From Puffinus mauretanicus (taxonomy: Eukaryota > Chordata > Aves > Procellariiformes > Procellariidae), in contig JAJKFH010002209.1 in assembly GCA_023333565.1 (NCBI GenBank), positions 62,001 to 126,000 of the forward strand: DNA of 64,000 nt, given 5' to 3'. The stretch's first letter is position 1. The number at the start of each line of letters is the position of its first letter. Positions 61,249 to 64,000 of this stretch are shown here, piece after piece. A program made the position numbers and the translations under genes. The notes under the pieces were generated by a model that had not been told where the DNA came from, ran no database searches, and saw only the letters and a list, made by a program, of their open reading frames with translations.

Positions 61249-61250
61249 AG

Positions 61251-64000
61251 ACTCTTGGAAAGCGTCTTCTGAAAGCTTTTTTTCTCCTTAGGTGATTTCA
61301 TTTGCATTTCTTTTGTAATCCAGAACCAAAATAAATATTCCAATTCATGAAATAATATGAATGAAATGGTAGTCTCCTTTGTAGCTTTTGCTTCTTATAA
61401 AACCAATTGGGAAAGGGAGACCTGATTCAGTTTCTTGTATGCTCAAATCAGCCTAGATAATAAAAAGCTTGGATTCTGGGATGTATTTTAAGGAATTTTC
61501 TAATATTGTAGGTAAAAGAAGCTGTTCACCTTTTTCCAGCTTCAAGGATAGGACATCTTCCTGCTTGTTTATGGTCCGCTGCCGTTAAGCCCTTGACTTG
61601 TCCTACGTTAAAATTTTGCTTTGAAATCTTCCAGAATCTGTCCTTTACCTAATAACGTCTCAGCGGGATGTACCCACTGAAGATGGTATCCACAAGAGTT
61701 TTTTCTCTTCAGTCGTAAGTACTTTGTAAAGTATATTATCAGTGTTACATGTGAACCCATGAATCTTAGGAGCCTGCTTCAAGTACAGCAGGGTAGTGAA
61801 CTAATAAAATATCCCCACAGCTCCAAAGTAAGAGAAGGAAATCAAAGTAGAGTGAAAGGTTTTTGTACTGACACGCAATCACATGGCCTCCAAGAGTGGA
61901 GTTGCTTGCATTACTTGTACCTTGCATCATCTCTGACAATAGATAAGGCTAGAATCCAGATGTTAAAACTCACTACTATGTGCATATTCTTGGACTTTGG
62001 CTATTAAAAATATTCTTTTTTTCACCTAAATAGTGAGAATCATGTAACATCCTTGACATGAGAGTTGGTGTGGGGTCAGCCACAATGTTTTCTCAAACTG
62101 TTGTGTTGCTAAGGCCTTTCTGCTCTACAGTAGCAAGGAATGCTGCCACGTGCCACCACCTCACGAACTAACATTCAGAAGTATACAAGTGTTTTAGCTG
62201 GCAGTTTTCAAAGACACAACTTCAGGGGAGAACTTCCACACTGAAAATACAGCCAAATAGCACTGTAAGATCTAAAAACCTAAGCAAGCCATGGCAATGC
62301 AATGTCACCAGTTCTACTTCTCACAAAGCTACAGAGCTGCTGACCCAGCTTGTATCTGCAGTTCATATAGTTATATCATGCTTAGCTTAGTTTAGCTTTT
62401 TCTTCTTCTCTAAGTGCACTGCTTTTCAACATTTTTGGTAGAAATTATTTCGTATTTACTACTCTCTTTCACAGTTATTTCATTCAAATACAGTTTTTCT
62501 TTGTTCTTACACTTTTCTAACAGCGTAAAACATTTACAAGCAGACTGTTAACTTGTAAAAGATAATCACAATGCAAACCTCTACATTTTAAAGGCTTTTG
62601 CTACACACATTACACAACTTATACACTGTACATACTTGGAAAGAGTCTAATGCTGCTGCTTTAAATGATTAAGACCAGAGTAAAGCTAAGGATGAGCTCT
62701 TTCAGGCTGTGTATTAAAGAAGCCTCAACTACTTCTGATTGTGCATAAGGCAAGGTGTGGTTTGAGACATTAAACACAAATCTTTGAAAGAGCCCAATAA
62801 AGTTAGATGCTTACATTCTTACCGAAAGACAACGGGAACTAATCTCAGAATTTCCCGTCAGCCTCCACTGAAGCCTCCAGTCATGAAGTACTATTGATGG
62901 AAGTACCACGGGCCACTTCCATGGGGACTTGAAACCAGTTGTTTATGAAGTCTTAACTGCTCTAGGTCTCAGGGAATCCCTCTGATGTTGAACACCATCC
63001 TGTACTGAGGCTGGTAAGGCAGTGATGAACCATAAAGTTGTTTTCATACAGGTTTCTCTGGAACAGCCTCTCAAAAGAGTAAGTCTGGGGCTCCAGGAAA
63101 GTTGGAAGGTCTTCCAAACTAAACAGGCTTTCATTCCAGATCCAAGGCAGGGTCAGGTAAAATGGAGACATGCCCTTCAGCATGATCCTGTTGTACCGCA
63201 TCTTCCCTCTTGCATCTGCAAAAGTGCCTGGAGACGATAGGAGTATAGGGTCCCATTGCCAGAATATGGGATCTTGTCCCATTTGGGACACTGGCTGGAC
63301 TTCTTCCCAGGGAGAATTTCTAACACAATCCCATGCTGTAGTAGTGCCTGGAAAGAAAAGAAGGAACTCCACAGGAACCCGTTTGTGGTTCATTGCTTTC
63401 TGAAATGACACGTCTCTGCTTCAGAACTGAAGAATCTCAGCTTAGGTAGTGCATTCACAATGTACACAGGTTTACATAGGTTTGACATACGTTTTTAAAT
63501 ACACTGGAAATAGTAAGTAAAAATATATGCATTGAAACAGTACATACACTTGATACACGTGTATTGTTGGGTCACATTTTAACTACTTTAAATAGCGAAC
63601 ATATATAGCCTCTCTCAATGGTTATCTACTACTGCTTGTTTAAAATAAATTGTGAAATGTCACAGTGACAACTGTCATGTTGTCTTTCACTAAACATTAA
63701 AAGTTTGAATAACAGTGGAAAAAATAAAAATACTGCATTGATATGACATGTTAAAGTTCCTGTCAGTTAAAAGCTACTTCTTCATATATTTTCAAATATC
63801 CCCATTGAAACACATCTATCTATTTGTATAATTTGTCACCTTACACTGTATACTGCAATACAATGTTTAGCATAGTGTAAACTTTAACCAAACAATGACT
63901 TTTTAATACGGAATTGTACAAATATACAGCTATTTATACCACATACATATAAGGCCATTAACATAACAGCAAGATACATATAGAGAACTATAATCATCAA
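61251..64000. other. Intergenic region or 3' flank of a convergent neighbour
   Basis: No spliced or single-exon gene was recognised. In human, S1PR3 lies tail-to-tail with SHC3 on the opposite strand, so minus-strand 3' UTR could occupy the right part of this stretch. No S1PR3 coding sequence is visible. A 149-codon minus-strand frame (62962-63411) overlaps long + strand frames and is not assigned. Simple A+T-rich DNA fills 63440-64000. Confidence 0.4.

Larger units (their letters stand above)
53785..61250 (+). other. SHC3: SHC3 3' UTR / 3' flank
   Basis: The stretch after the stop has no convincing frame to 61.2 kb and carries several canonical AATAAA hexamers on the SHC3 strand: 54001, 55457, 56080, 58945, 59736 and 61243. 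A long 3' UTR of several kilobases would fit what I recall of mammalian SHC3, but the true end cannot be read from sequence. The region also contains a TA-rich tract (54040-54090), remnants of old palindromic repeats, a partly duplicated short segment (55513 and 57186) and a G+C-rich block at 60300-61080. Confidence 0.5.

Noticed and set aside
62000..64000. Search for S1PR3 coding sequence on the minus strand
   Set aside because: No seven-transmembrane frame or S1P-receptor motif is present. If the neighbour is S1PR3, its coding part lies beyond 64000.

Overview
This window is vertebrate, intron-rich nuclear DNA, almost certainly from a bird. The evidence is eleven short coding exons with GT/AG splice sites spread over about 35 kb, A+T-rich introns, a solo LTR that matches a family I know from avian genomes, and a degenerate antisense CR1 LINE of the kind shared by birds, turtles and crocodilians. 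There are no operons, bacterial genes or CRISPR arrays.

One protein-coding gene is clear: SHC3 (ShcC/N-Shc/Rai), a neuronal phosphotyrosine adaptor, on the + strand. The window opens inside the intron before the second coding exon. All downstream coding exons (human-style exons 2-12) are present at 18971-19041, 31406-31469, 34094-34213, 37308-37361, 41636-41687, 45524-45650, 46789-46942, 47930-48026, 48930-49124, 51373-51668 and 53656-53784. Joined, they total 1359 nt: 452 residues plus a TGA stop, with compatible phases at every junction and no frameshift or internal stop. They encode the PTB domain from its first conserved tyrosine, the CH1 linker with the YYN and YVN Grb2-docking tyrosines and an adaptin-binding DLFDM-type motif, and a complete C-terminal SH2 domain. 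The first coding exon (CH2 region and start of the PTB) and the promoter lie before position 1.

Layout: 1-18970 is intron 1, with a compound trinucleotide microsatellite, an old MIR-like SINE and a 582-bp solo ERVL-type LTR flanked by a 5-bp duplication. 18971-53784 holds the coding exons and ten introns. Intron 6 contains an ancient antisense CR1, and the last intron contains a CpG-rich block of about 400 bp. 53785 to roughly 61.2 kb is best read as a long 3' UTR or 3' flank with several AATAAA signals and remnants of old palindromic repeats. 61.25-64 kb is intergenic DNA or the 3' flank of a convergent neighbour. In human the tail-to-tail neighbour of SHC3 is S1PR3, but no S1PR3 coding sequence is visible here. 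One 149-codon minus-strand frame at 62962-63411 is unexplained.

I found no convincing new genetic system. The points most worth a second look are lineage changes in the SHC3 CH1 region, the intronic CpG block, the unexplained minus-strand frame and the repeated palindromic remnants around the 3' end.
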